Source: SXNM01 sp964586155 | GTDB taxonomy: Bacteria; Myxococcota_A; UBA9042 | Reading direction: 5' to 3' | Length of the DNA: 64,000 bases | Assembly: GCA_964586155.1 (NCBI GenBank) | Contig: CAZPHC010000006.1 | Coordinates: 1-64,000, forward strand | Shown: positions 9,034-15,682 of the stretch, one piece after another | Position numbering within the stretch: the first letter of the stretch is position 1 | How the letters are laid out: every line of letters starts with the position of its first letter | Notes under the pieces: model-generated | Seen by the model: the letters and a program-made list of their open reading frames with translations, nothing else | Databases searched by the model: none | What the model was told of the DNA's origin: nothing | Made by a program: the position numbers and the translations under genes

Positions 9034-9987
9034 ATGTCCACGTTCCCTTGGATGGCGCAGCTTCGCGCCCTGGTCCGCGACCTCGAGCGCAGCTTCGGCC
9101 GCGGCATCGTCGCGCCCCTGATGCCGCCGGCCAGCGCCGCCACCGACGACGCCTCGGTGGTGCCGCCCGCGGTGGTCCCGACCGGGCTGCCCGCGCTCGA
9201 CGCGATCCTCGGTCGCCCCGGCCTGCCGGCGGGGACGATGGTCGAGATCTACGGCGCCGATGGCGTCGGCAAGACCAGCCTCGCGCTGGCCTTGATGGCT
9301 GCGGCGCAGCGCGCCGGCACGCCGGCCGCGTACCTCGATATCGAGCGTGGCCTGCAGCTCGACTACGCCGAAGCGCTCGGCGTGGCGCCAGGGAGCGCGC
9401 TGCTGAGCCGGCCATCGTGTGCCGAGACCGCGTGGGAGTTGATCGAGGCGCTGGTCCGCAGCGGCGTCGTCAAGCTGGTCGTGGTCGACTCGGTCGCGGC
9501 GATGGTGCCGCGTGCTGAGCTGACGCGGCCGCTCGACCAGGACACCGGCGCCGACCATGCCCGCCTGATGAGCCGCGCCCTGCGTCGGCTCGCTGTCGCG
9601 GTCCAGGAGGCCGGCGCGACCGTCGTCTTCGTCAACCAGGTGCGCCGGGAGCTCGGCGACCAAGGCCAGAGCGTCGAGGTCAGCGGCGGCGGCACGGCGC
9701 TGCGTTTCTACGCCGGCCTGCGCTTGGAGCTTCGTCGCGAGGGGCCGCTGCTCGACGGTGAGGAGCGCGTCGGCGACGTCGTGCGCGTCGAGGTGATCAA
9801 GAGCCGCTTCGCCGCGCCACACCAGGTCGCGCACCTGCCGCTGCGCTGGGGGCAGGGCTTCGTCGCGTCGCCACCCGCGGCACCGGCCGCCCCTGCGAGC
9901 GCCGAGGTCGCCGAGGTGGCCGAGGTGGCCGAGTCGGCCGAGTCGGCCGTGTTCTACGCGCCTGTCGACGCGACGATGGTCTGCTGA
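9034..9987 (+). CDS. Divergent RecA paralogue
   Basis: A 317-aa RecA-fold ATPase. Clear RecA landmarks: Walker A GADGVGKT (74-81), the catalytic-type Glu104 in YLDIERG (RecA AEHALD), Walker B LVVVDSVAAMVP (148-159), ARLMSRALRRL (176-186), VFVNQVR (198-204) and GGGTALRFYAGLRLELRR (218-235). The DNA-binding loops differ from housekeeping RecA: L1 reads RPLDQDTGADH and L2 reads RELGDQGQSVEVSGGG, missing the MFGNPETTTGGNAL pattern. The usual C-terminal domain is replaced by a short Ala/Glu/Val repeat tail. Start: GAGGAGGAG just before ATG 9034. It lies between comM and a tail-less ssb, which suggests recombination of incoming strands; a general RecA presumably exists elsewhere. Also possible: an ImuA/SulA-type RecA relative. 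Confidence 0.85.
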   Translation: MSTFPWMAQLRALVRDLERSFGRGIVAPLMPPASAATDDASVVPPAVVPTGLPALDAILGRPGLPAGTMVEIYGADGVGKTSLALALMAAAQRAGTPAAYLDIERGLQLDYAEALGVAPGSALLSRPSCAETAWELIEALVRSGVVKLVVVDSVAAMVPRAELTRPLDQDTGADHARLMSRALRRLAVAVQEAGATVVFVNQVRRELGDQGQSVEVSGGGTALRFYAGLRLELRREGPLLDGEERVGDVVRVEVIKSRFAAPHQVAHLPLRWGQGFVASPPAAPAAPASAEVAEVAEVAESAESAVFYAPVDATMVC

Positions 9988-10049
9988 GGCGGATCGAGAA
10001 CGACGGGCGGCTCCTGCCATCGCGGCCGGAGTCCATGCCCGCAACCGAG

Positions 10050-10066
10050 CTGTGGCTTCGCCACAG
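10050..10066 (+). other. Short stem-loop between recA paralogue and ssb
   Basis: CTGTGGC (10050-10056) pairs with GCCACAG (10060-10066) around a TTC loop. There is no T-run, so it is not a classical terminator; it may slow or stabilise the transcript between the two genes. The rest of the 193-nt spacer shows nothing clear. Confidence 0.3.
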
Positions 10067-10180
10067 AGGGGTCGTCGACCGTGAACCGTCAAGGAGGCGG
10101 TGCACGGTCGGCGAGCAGAGCGGCGGTGAACGCCGCGGAAGACGCCAAGACCCAGAGGTGGTCGCGGCGAAGGAGTGCAG

Positions 10181-10528
10181 ATGTCCGGGTTGAACAAGGT
10201 CCTGTTGATCGGTCACGTCGGCGCGAAGCCGGAGATCAAGCGCAGCCAGGCGGGAGAGCCGATCGCGCACCTGCGCGTCGCCACCTCGACCACGCGGCAG
10301 CGCGACGGCAGCGAGGAGAAGGACACCGAGTGGCACGACGTCGTGGCCTTCGGCAAGCTCGCCGAGGTCTGCGCCAACTACGTCGACAAGGGCCGCCTGG
10401 TCTACGTCGAGGGCCGCATGTCGAGCCACACCTGGCAGGACAAGGCCGGCACCAAGCGCCTCGAGCGCGAGGTCATCGCCCGCCGCCTCGACCTGCTCGG
10501 GCCGCGCCCGGCGGCGGCCGCGAGCTAG
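10181..10528 (+). CDS. ssb: Short single-stranded DNA-binding protein lacking the acidic tail (SsbB-like)
   Basis: A 115-aa protein made only of the OB fold: LNKVLLIGHVGAKPEIK, PIAHLRVATST, EWHDVVAFGKLAEVC, KGRLVYVEGRM and the following strands. It ends GPRPAAAAS with no Gly-rich linker and no DDDIPF-type tip, which in ordinary SSB recruits repair proteins. The other SSB of this window (48673-49227) has both. Short tail-less SSBs such as Bacillus subtilis SsbB are induced for transformation, which fits the comM and recA-paralogue context. Start: AAGGAG ends 5 nt before ATG 10181; a GTG 6 nt earlier is less likely. It faces the radical SAM gene tail to tail. Confidence 0.92.
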   Translation: MSGLNKVLLIGHVGAKPEIKRSQAGEPIAHLRVATSTTRQRDGSEEKDTEWHDVVAFGKLAEVCANYVDKGRLVYVEGRMSSHTWQDKAGTKRLEREVIARRLDLLGPRPAAAAS

Positions 10529-10607
10529 CCGCTCGGCACCTGCGCAATGCGCGCCGCGTGTGCCGCGTCGGGGACGCCCCTGCGCGGCGCGCGCGGCGCG
10601 CGCGGTG

Positions 10608-11951
10608 CTAGCCCAGGGCCTCGGGCAGCTCGAGCTGGCCCGCGAGCCTGGCGCCCGGCAGCGGGCCAGGACGGCCAAAGCGCGTGCGCGGCGGGTTGTA
10701 GTAGCCAAAGCGCAGGCTCGGGAAGCGTCGCCGCAGCTCGTGGATCCAGGCCAGGACGCCGATCGGGCCGTCCACGGCGCCGTCGCCCAGCTCGCGCAGG
10801 TAGAGCTCGGGGTCGATGTTGAGGTTGCGCAGCTGCAGCAGCTTGACGCCGCCGTCGGCGATCAGCTCCGAGAGCGCGTCCATCTCGGCCGGCGAGTCCG
10901 ACATGCCCGGGAACACGAAGTAGTTCAGCGAGACGTAGCGGCCGCGGCCCGACATCTCGCGCGCAGACTGGCGCACATCGCTGAGCGAGTACCCGGTGGG
11001 CCGGTAGTAGCGCTCGTAGTAGGTCTGGCGCGCCGAGTTCAGGCTGATGCGCATCGCGTCGAGACCGGCGTCGGCGAGCCTGGCGACCACCTTGGGCAAG
11101 CTGCCGTTGCTGTTGAGGTTGACGACGCCGGCCTGGGTCCGGGCCCGGATCCCCGCGATGGTCGCCTCGAGCACCGGCCCCTGCACCAGGGGCTCACCCT
11201 CGCAGCCCTGGCCGAAGCTGACGACGCCGTTGGGCACGCGCTCGAGGTGGCCGACCGCGACCTCGATCAGGTCCGCCGGGCGCGCCGGGATGCTCAGGCG
11301 CTTGTGCGCGGCGGTGACGTTGATGTCGGGCTGCTCCGAGATGCAGCCGAGGCACGAGGCGTTGCAGGTCGAGGCCGCCGGCAGCGGCGCCTCCCAACGG
11401 GCGAGGAAGTAGTTCTGCGCGGCGCGGCAATGGTAGCCGAGCGCGCAATGCTCCAGGTGCTTGATCGTGGCGTTGCCCGGGTGGCGCAGCTTGAACTGCA
11501 TCACCTGGCGCGTGATCTCGTCGACGTCGAAGCGGTACGGGTCCTGCCGCTGGTCGGCGTCGACCCGGACCGCGGCGGTGTACAGCCGCCCGTGGAGCCA
11601 GCCGACGGGGGAGTACGCGTAGAGCGACAGGTCTGGCGCGCCCGGCAGCGTCTCGTAGGCCGGATGCGCGAGCCGGGCGTAGGCCGGGGCGGCGAAGGCG
11701 CTGAGGGCGAAGACGTCCTCGCCGTCCGGACCTTCGCGCACCGCGACGATGCGGTCGGTGTCGGGCTCGACGCCGAGCGCCGCACGTCCAGGCAGGACGA
11801 AGAGGTCGCTGCCCAGCGGCAGCGGGATCAGCTCGGCGCGGCTCGGCCGGCGCAGCGCGTCGCCGTCCCAGACGAGCATCTCGAGCTCCGGGTGGTCGAA
11901 GTACCGCCCGGCGGCGTCGGCCACGACGAGGCGAGGCGTTGGCGATGTCAT
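10608..11951 (-). CDS. Radical SAM protein of unknown function
   Basis: A 447-aa protein. The cluster motif is CNASCLGC (CX3CX2C) near residue 200, after an unusual N-terminal region of about 190 residues that contains CALGYHCRAAQNYF. The SAM-barrel follows: a GGEP-like segment FGQGCEGEPLVQ, NLNSNGSLPKVV, and DAMRISLNSARQTYYERYY. The late motif YVSLNYFVFPGMSD fits strands 5-6. Start: AGGA 7 nt before ATG 11951. The next gene on the same strand upstream ends at 13190-start gene's stop side with a 72-nt gap, so they may share transcription. No substrate gene or precursor peptide is visible nearby, so I give no reaction. Confidence 0.85.
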   Translation of the reverse strand: MTSPTPRLVVADAAGRYFDHPELEMLVWDGDALRRPSRAELIPLPLGSDLFVLPGRAALGVEPDTDRIVAVREGPDGEDVFALSAFAAPAYARLAHPAYETLPGAPDLSLYAYSPVGWLHGRLYTAAVRVDADQRQDPYRFDVDEITRQVMQFKLRHPGNATIKHLEHCALGYHCRAAQNYFLARWEAPLPAASTCNASCLGCISEQPDINVTAAHKRLSIPARPADLIEVAVGHLERVPNGVVSFGQGCEGEPLVQGPVLEATIAGIRARTQAGVVNLNSNGSLPKVVARLADAGLDAMRISLNSARQTYYERYYRPTGYSLSDVRQSAREMSGRGRYVSLNYFVFPGMSDSPAEMDALSELIADGGVKLLQLRNLNIDPELYLRELGDGAVDGPIGVLAWIHELRRRFPSLRFGYYNPPRTRFGRPGPLPGARLAGQLELPEALG

Positions 11952-12023
11952 GAAGGTTCCTGCAAGAGCGAGCGGGGTCGGGGCAGTGCGCGCGATCGAC
12001 CGGCGGTGGCGGGCGGCGCGGCG

Positions 12024-13190
12024 CTAGAACTGCATCTGCACCTGGACCAGGAAGTTGATGTCCGCCGGCGAGCCCGTCGCGACGCCACCGTAGTTGAAGC
12101 GCTCCTCCTTGCTGCCGGGCTGGACCAGGGGCACCTGCACGGCGGCGCCGGCCTGCAGCGGGCCGAGGTAGCCGCGCACGCCGGTCGTCAGCAGCCAGGA
12201 GTTCGCCATCATCGGCGCGTTGTTGACGTTGAACAGGCCATCGAGCTCGACGCTCACGCCGACGAACTTGAGGTAGAGCAGCAGGCCCGTGCCAGCCTGG
12301 GCGTACGCCATGTCCTTGACGCTGACATCGTTCGAGCGCACGGCCAGCATGTGGACGTACTCGCCGTGGACCGTCCACTGGACGATGCCGAAGTCGAGGC
12401 CGAGCACGCCGAACGGCGAGACCGTCGCGTATTCGTGCAAGAAGCGCGGCGTCGTCAGGACGTTGGCGATGGCCATCGCGTTCGCGTCGGTCGTGCCGGT
12501 CGGCGCGTAGCCACGGACGCCGAGGGTCCAGCCGAACGTCTTGCCCACCGGGCCGTGACGACCGCCCGTGCTGAGCTCGAGGCCGAGGTTGCCGAGCTGG
12601 AAGCTGTTGCCGGCGCTGTTGTTGTAGCCGGCGATGGCGATGTTGGCCTTGAGCTGGGCGTACTTCAGGTTCAGCGCCACCCAGGGCTCGAGGCCGAAGG
12701 TCAGCGTGTCGTCCGGGTCCTGCATGATCTCGATCATGTCGGCCATCGTGCGCAGCTTGCCCTCGTCGATGGCGTCGATCTGGGCCTCCTGCTCGGCCGT
12801 GAGCGTGCCGCCGTTCTTCTTGAGCTCCTCTTTGAGCGCGGCCTTGAACGCCTCGAGCTGGCCGCTGTCGGCGAGCGCGCGCATCTGCTCGGTGTCGGCG
12901 TATTGGATGTACTCCTTGAGCGCACCGGCTTCGGGGTTGTCCGCGGCGTACTTGTCGAGCGCCTTGTTGGCCTGGCTCTTGATCAGCGCCTTGACCGGGG
13001 CGATCGAGAAGCCGACGCCAAAGGCGAAGGTCCGGTCGTCCGAGTCCTGCTTAATCGGCTTGCCGACGAAGAGGTCGCCGTTCTTGAACGAGGCGGCGGA
13101 CGCAGGGGCCGACGGCGCGGCACCCAGGGCCAACACAAGGGCGACGGCGGCACACGCGAGGCCGCGGTCGAAGCGAGAGCGAAGCTGCAT
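12024..13190 (-). CDS. Outer-membrane beta-barrel protein, unknown function
   Basis: A 388-aa exported protein. ATG 13190 is preceded by GGAGG at 5 nt; an ATG 12 nt upstream overlaps that box and is less likely. The signal peptide has a long hydrophobic core ending PSAPASA. Residues about 45-150 are helical and charged (KALDKYAADNPEAGALKEY, AEQEAQIDAIDEGKLRTM). From about 155 the sequence alternates short polar/aromatic strands (LEPWVALNLKYAQLKANIAI, GWTLGVRGYAP) and ends in QVQMQF, a typical barrel-assembly signal with final Phe. It sits downstream of the AAA+ ATPase gene on the same strand, with its own promoter. Confidence 0.8.
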   Translation of the reverse strand: MQLRSRFDRGLACAAVALVLALGAAPSAPASAASFKNGDLFVGKPIKQDSDDRTFAFGVGFSIAPVKALIKSQANKALDKYAADNPEAGALKEYIQYADTEQMRALADSGQLEAFKAALKEELKKNGGTLTAEQEAQIDAIDEGKLRTMADMIEIMQDPDDTLTFGLEPWVALNLKYAQLKANIAIAGYNNSAGNSFQLGNLGLELSTGGRHGPVGKTFGWTLGVRGYAPTGTTDANAMAIANVLTTPRFLHEYATVSPFGVLGLDFGIVQWTVHGEYVHMLAVRSNDVSVKDMAYAQAGTGLLLYLKFVGVSVELDGLFNVNNAPMMANSWLLTTGVRGYLGPLQAGAAVQVPLVQPGSKEERFNYGGVATGSPADINFLVQVQMQF

Positions 13191-13231
13191 GGGTTCCTCC
13201 ACCGCCTGGCGCGGCGCCGAACGTAGCCGTC

Positions 13232-13260
13232 ATCGTACGGCTGCCTGACGACACCGGCAA
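13232..13260 (-). promoter_or_regulatory. Vegetative promoter of the outer-membrane protein gene
   Basis: TTGCCG (13260-13255) and TACGAT (13237-13232) on the minus strand, 17 nt apart. The -35 overlaps a 15-bp palindrome CCGGCAACTTGCCGG (13254-13268), which could be an operator. Confidence 0.45.
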
Positions 13261-13272
13261 CTTGCCGGCACA

Positions 13273-15501
13273 CTACATTCCGAGCAGGTCCCGATCGCCC
13301 GACGCGCGGAAGACGCGGCCGGCGTTCTTGCATTCCTGGCGGGCGGCGTACTCGAGGTGCCGGTCCGAGAGCGACTCGCCGGCGGCCGCAGCCTGGTACG
13401 CGGCGCGAAGGACGGCGTTCTTGATGTGGCCACCGGAGAGCTCGTAGCGCTCGCCGACCACGTCCCAATCGGTGTCGGGCTCGACGGGGCAGGCCGCCGG
13501 CACCAGCGAGCGCCAGATCTTCGTGCGCATCTCGGGCTCGGGGAAGGGGAAGTGGATGCGGAAGCCGATGCGGCGGCGGAACGCGTCGTCCATGTTCTTG
13601 TCGAGGTTGGTCGTCAGGATGACGATGCCCTCGAAGTTCTCGATCTCCTGCAGCAGCATGTTCGTCGCCATGTTGCTGTAGCGGTCGACGGACGACTCGA
13701 CCTTGGTGCGCTTGGCGAAGAGCGAGTCGGCCTCGTCGAAGAGCAACATGCCGTGGTTGGCGCGCGCGGTCTTGAAGATGTTCTCGATGTTCTTCTCGGT
13801 CTCGCCGATCCACTTGCTGACGACGCGCGGCACGCTGATCTGGTAGAGCTGCATGTCGAGCTCGTTGGCCAGGATCGTCGCGCACAGCGTCTTGCCGGTG
13901 CCCGGGTCGCCCGAGAAGAGCGCGACGATGCCCTTGCCGGTGGACATGCGCTGGTTGAAGCCCCAATTGTGCAGCACGTGGCCGCGGAATTTGGCGGCGG
14001 TGAACAGCTCCTCGATGTCTTCCATCGCCTCGTCCGGCAGGATCAGATCCGAGAGCGACAGGCCGACCTTGCGGCGGACGGCGTACTCGTCGAGGCTGGC
14101 GCGGATCTGCTCGTGGCAGGCCTTGCGCAGCATCTGGTGCGTGATCTCGGGCTTGGCCGGGTTGCTCGCCTGCGCGCGGTTGACCGCGACCTGCATCGCG
14201 TTGCGCACCAGCGCGCCGGGGAACTGGTAGGTGCCGGCGAGCGCGCGCACGTCGCAGTCGGCGGCCCACGGCACCGCTGGCGGTCGGTGCAGCTCGAACA
14301 TCCGCACCCGCTCCTCGGTGCTCGGCAGGTCGAGGATCAGGCGCTGGACGATGAAGCGGTCGAGGTTGGCGTCGAGCTCGCCCGAGTCGCGCGAGGTCAG
14401 GATCGTGACGCCGACGTGACGGCCCAGCATCGTCGCGACCTCGGCGATGCGCGGCGCCCCCTTGCCGAGCAGGCCATCGATGCCGTCGAGCACCAGCACC
14501 GCACCCGAGAGCCGCGCCTGGTCGATGGCGGACTGCAGCGTGCGGCGGAAGTGCTCGTCGTGCATCTCGTGCAGGCGCGCGGCGTCGAGCTCGAGCAGCG
14601 GCCGGCCGATGTGGTTGCAGATCGCCCGCAACAGCAGGCTCTTGCCGGTGCCCGGCGGGCCCGAGATCTCGACGACCATGCCGCTCGGCAGCGCGAACGG
14701 CGATTGCGTGGCCGTGACCGGGCCCTTGGTCAGGTATTGCGTCAGCAGCGACAGCATCGGCGCGACCACGGCCTCGTCGATGACCACGTCGGCGAGCGCG
14801 ACCTCGGGCCGCTCGAAGCGGGCCATGCCGCCCATCGTCTGGTCGAGCAGGCCGGTCTCGCCGAGCAGCAGCTGCATCACGCGCGGCGAGGGCACGACTT
14901 CGTACGCCAACAGGTTGTCGCCGCCGACGTCGCGCGGCCGCTCGAGGCTGACGAGACGGGCCGAGGTCAGCGCTGCGCCTTGGCCGAAGTGGCCGCGCAG
15001 CTCGAGCCGCTGCACCGGATCGTCGACCAGGAACTCGAGGATCAAGCGCACGTCGACGTAGTTGGCCAGCAGGTTGTCGTTGAAGCGGGCGACGGCGTCG
15101 CGGATCTCGACGTCGACGTGGGGCGCGACGCTGAGCAGCAGGATGTCGCGGTCGACGTCGTCGAGATCGACCTGCTGCGACAAGATCTGCATCGGCAGCA
15201 CGATGCCCGCTTCGCCGGCGTCGCCCTCGATGGCGTCCAGCTCGCGGCCGAGTCGCGCGATGTCCGACGAGGTGGCCTCCACCGAGAGGCGGGCCTCCTC
15301 GCGCGTCAGGCCGGCGGCCAGGGCCTGGCGCATCTGCGTCGCCATCTGCAGCCGGCGGCGCAGCTGCGCGGTCGCGGTGGCCAGCCAGCGTCGACAGAGC
15401 TGCAAACGCAGCGCGTCGTCGCGCGCAACGGCCGCCAGGGCCGTTGGATCCACGCCGACCGCCTGCACCGGTGCGACCATGCGTGCCGAGCTCTTCGCCA
15501 T
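13273..15501 (-). CDS. Tandem AAA+ ATPase, similar to those of extracellular contractile injection systems
   Basis: A 742-aa protein with two AAA+ modules after a helical N-terminal region. Module 1 has Walker A GPPGTGKS and VLVLDGIDGLLG; its second acid is replaced, suggesting weak or no hydrolysis. Module 2 is complete: SGDPGTGKT, sensor-type VSKWIGETEKNIENIF, Walker B LLFDEADSLFAKR, DRYSNMATNMLLQEIENFEG, and Arg finger FRRRIGFRIHFPFPEPE. The module-2 pattern SKWIGETEKN with DRYSNxxxNxLLQ is what I know from Afp15/Pvc15-type ATPases of eCIS particles, but no sheath, tube or baseplate gene lies nearby. Start: GGAGGT 5 nt before ATG 15501; longer in-frame starts lack a ribosome site. Divergent from ccmF. 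Confidence 0.85.
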   Translation of the reverse strand: MAKSSARMVAPVQAVGVDPTALAAVARDDALRLQLCRRWLATATAQLRRRLQMATQMRQALAAGLTREEARLSVEATSSDIARLGRELDAIEGDAGEAGIVLPMQILSQQVDLDDVDRDILLLSVAPHVDVEIRDAVARFNDNLLANYVDVRLILEFLVDDPVQRLELRGHFGQGAALTSARLVSLERPRDVGGDNLLAYEVVPSPRVMQLLLGETGLLDQTMGGMARFERPEVALADVVIDEAVVAPMLSLLTQYLTKGPVTATQSPFALPSGMVVEISGPPGTGKSLLLRAICNHIGRPLLELDAARLHEMHDEHFRRTLQSAIDQARLSGAVLVLDGIDGLLGKGAPRIAEVATMLGRHVGVTILTSRDSGELDANLDRFIVQRLILDLPSTEERVRMFELHRPPAVPWAADCDVRALAGTYQFPGALVRNAMQVAVNRAQASNPAKPEITHQMLRKACHEQIRASLDEYAVRRKVGLSLSDLILPDEAMEDIEELFTAAKFRGHVLHNWGFNQRMSTGKGIVALFSGDPGTGKTLCATILANELDMQLYQISVPRVVSKWIGETEKNIENIFKTARANHGMLLFDEADSLFAKRTKVESSVDRYSNMATNMLLQEIENFEGIVILTTNLDKNMDDAFRRRIGFRIHFPFPEPEMRTKIWRSLVPAACPVEPDTDWDVVGERYELSGGHIKNAVLRAAYQAAAAGESLSDRHLEYAARQECKNAGRVFRASGDRDLLGM

Positions 15502-15682
15502 CGGTGACCTCCAGCGCCCGCGAGTGCGAATCCGGGCCCGGGCAATGTAGCACGCATCGCCGCGTCGCGCGCCAGCCTCGCAGTCCACTGGCATGGTAGC
15601 GGAATCGCATCTCGACGCTGGCCGTCCGCAGAGCAATCCGGTACTAGGGCGCCAGGGCCGCGTCTCGGCCCAAGAGGCAGCC

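Noticed and set aside
10050..10066. Intrinsic terminator between recA paralogue and ssb
   Set aside because: Stem of 7 bp without a T-run; ssb follows on the same strand.
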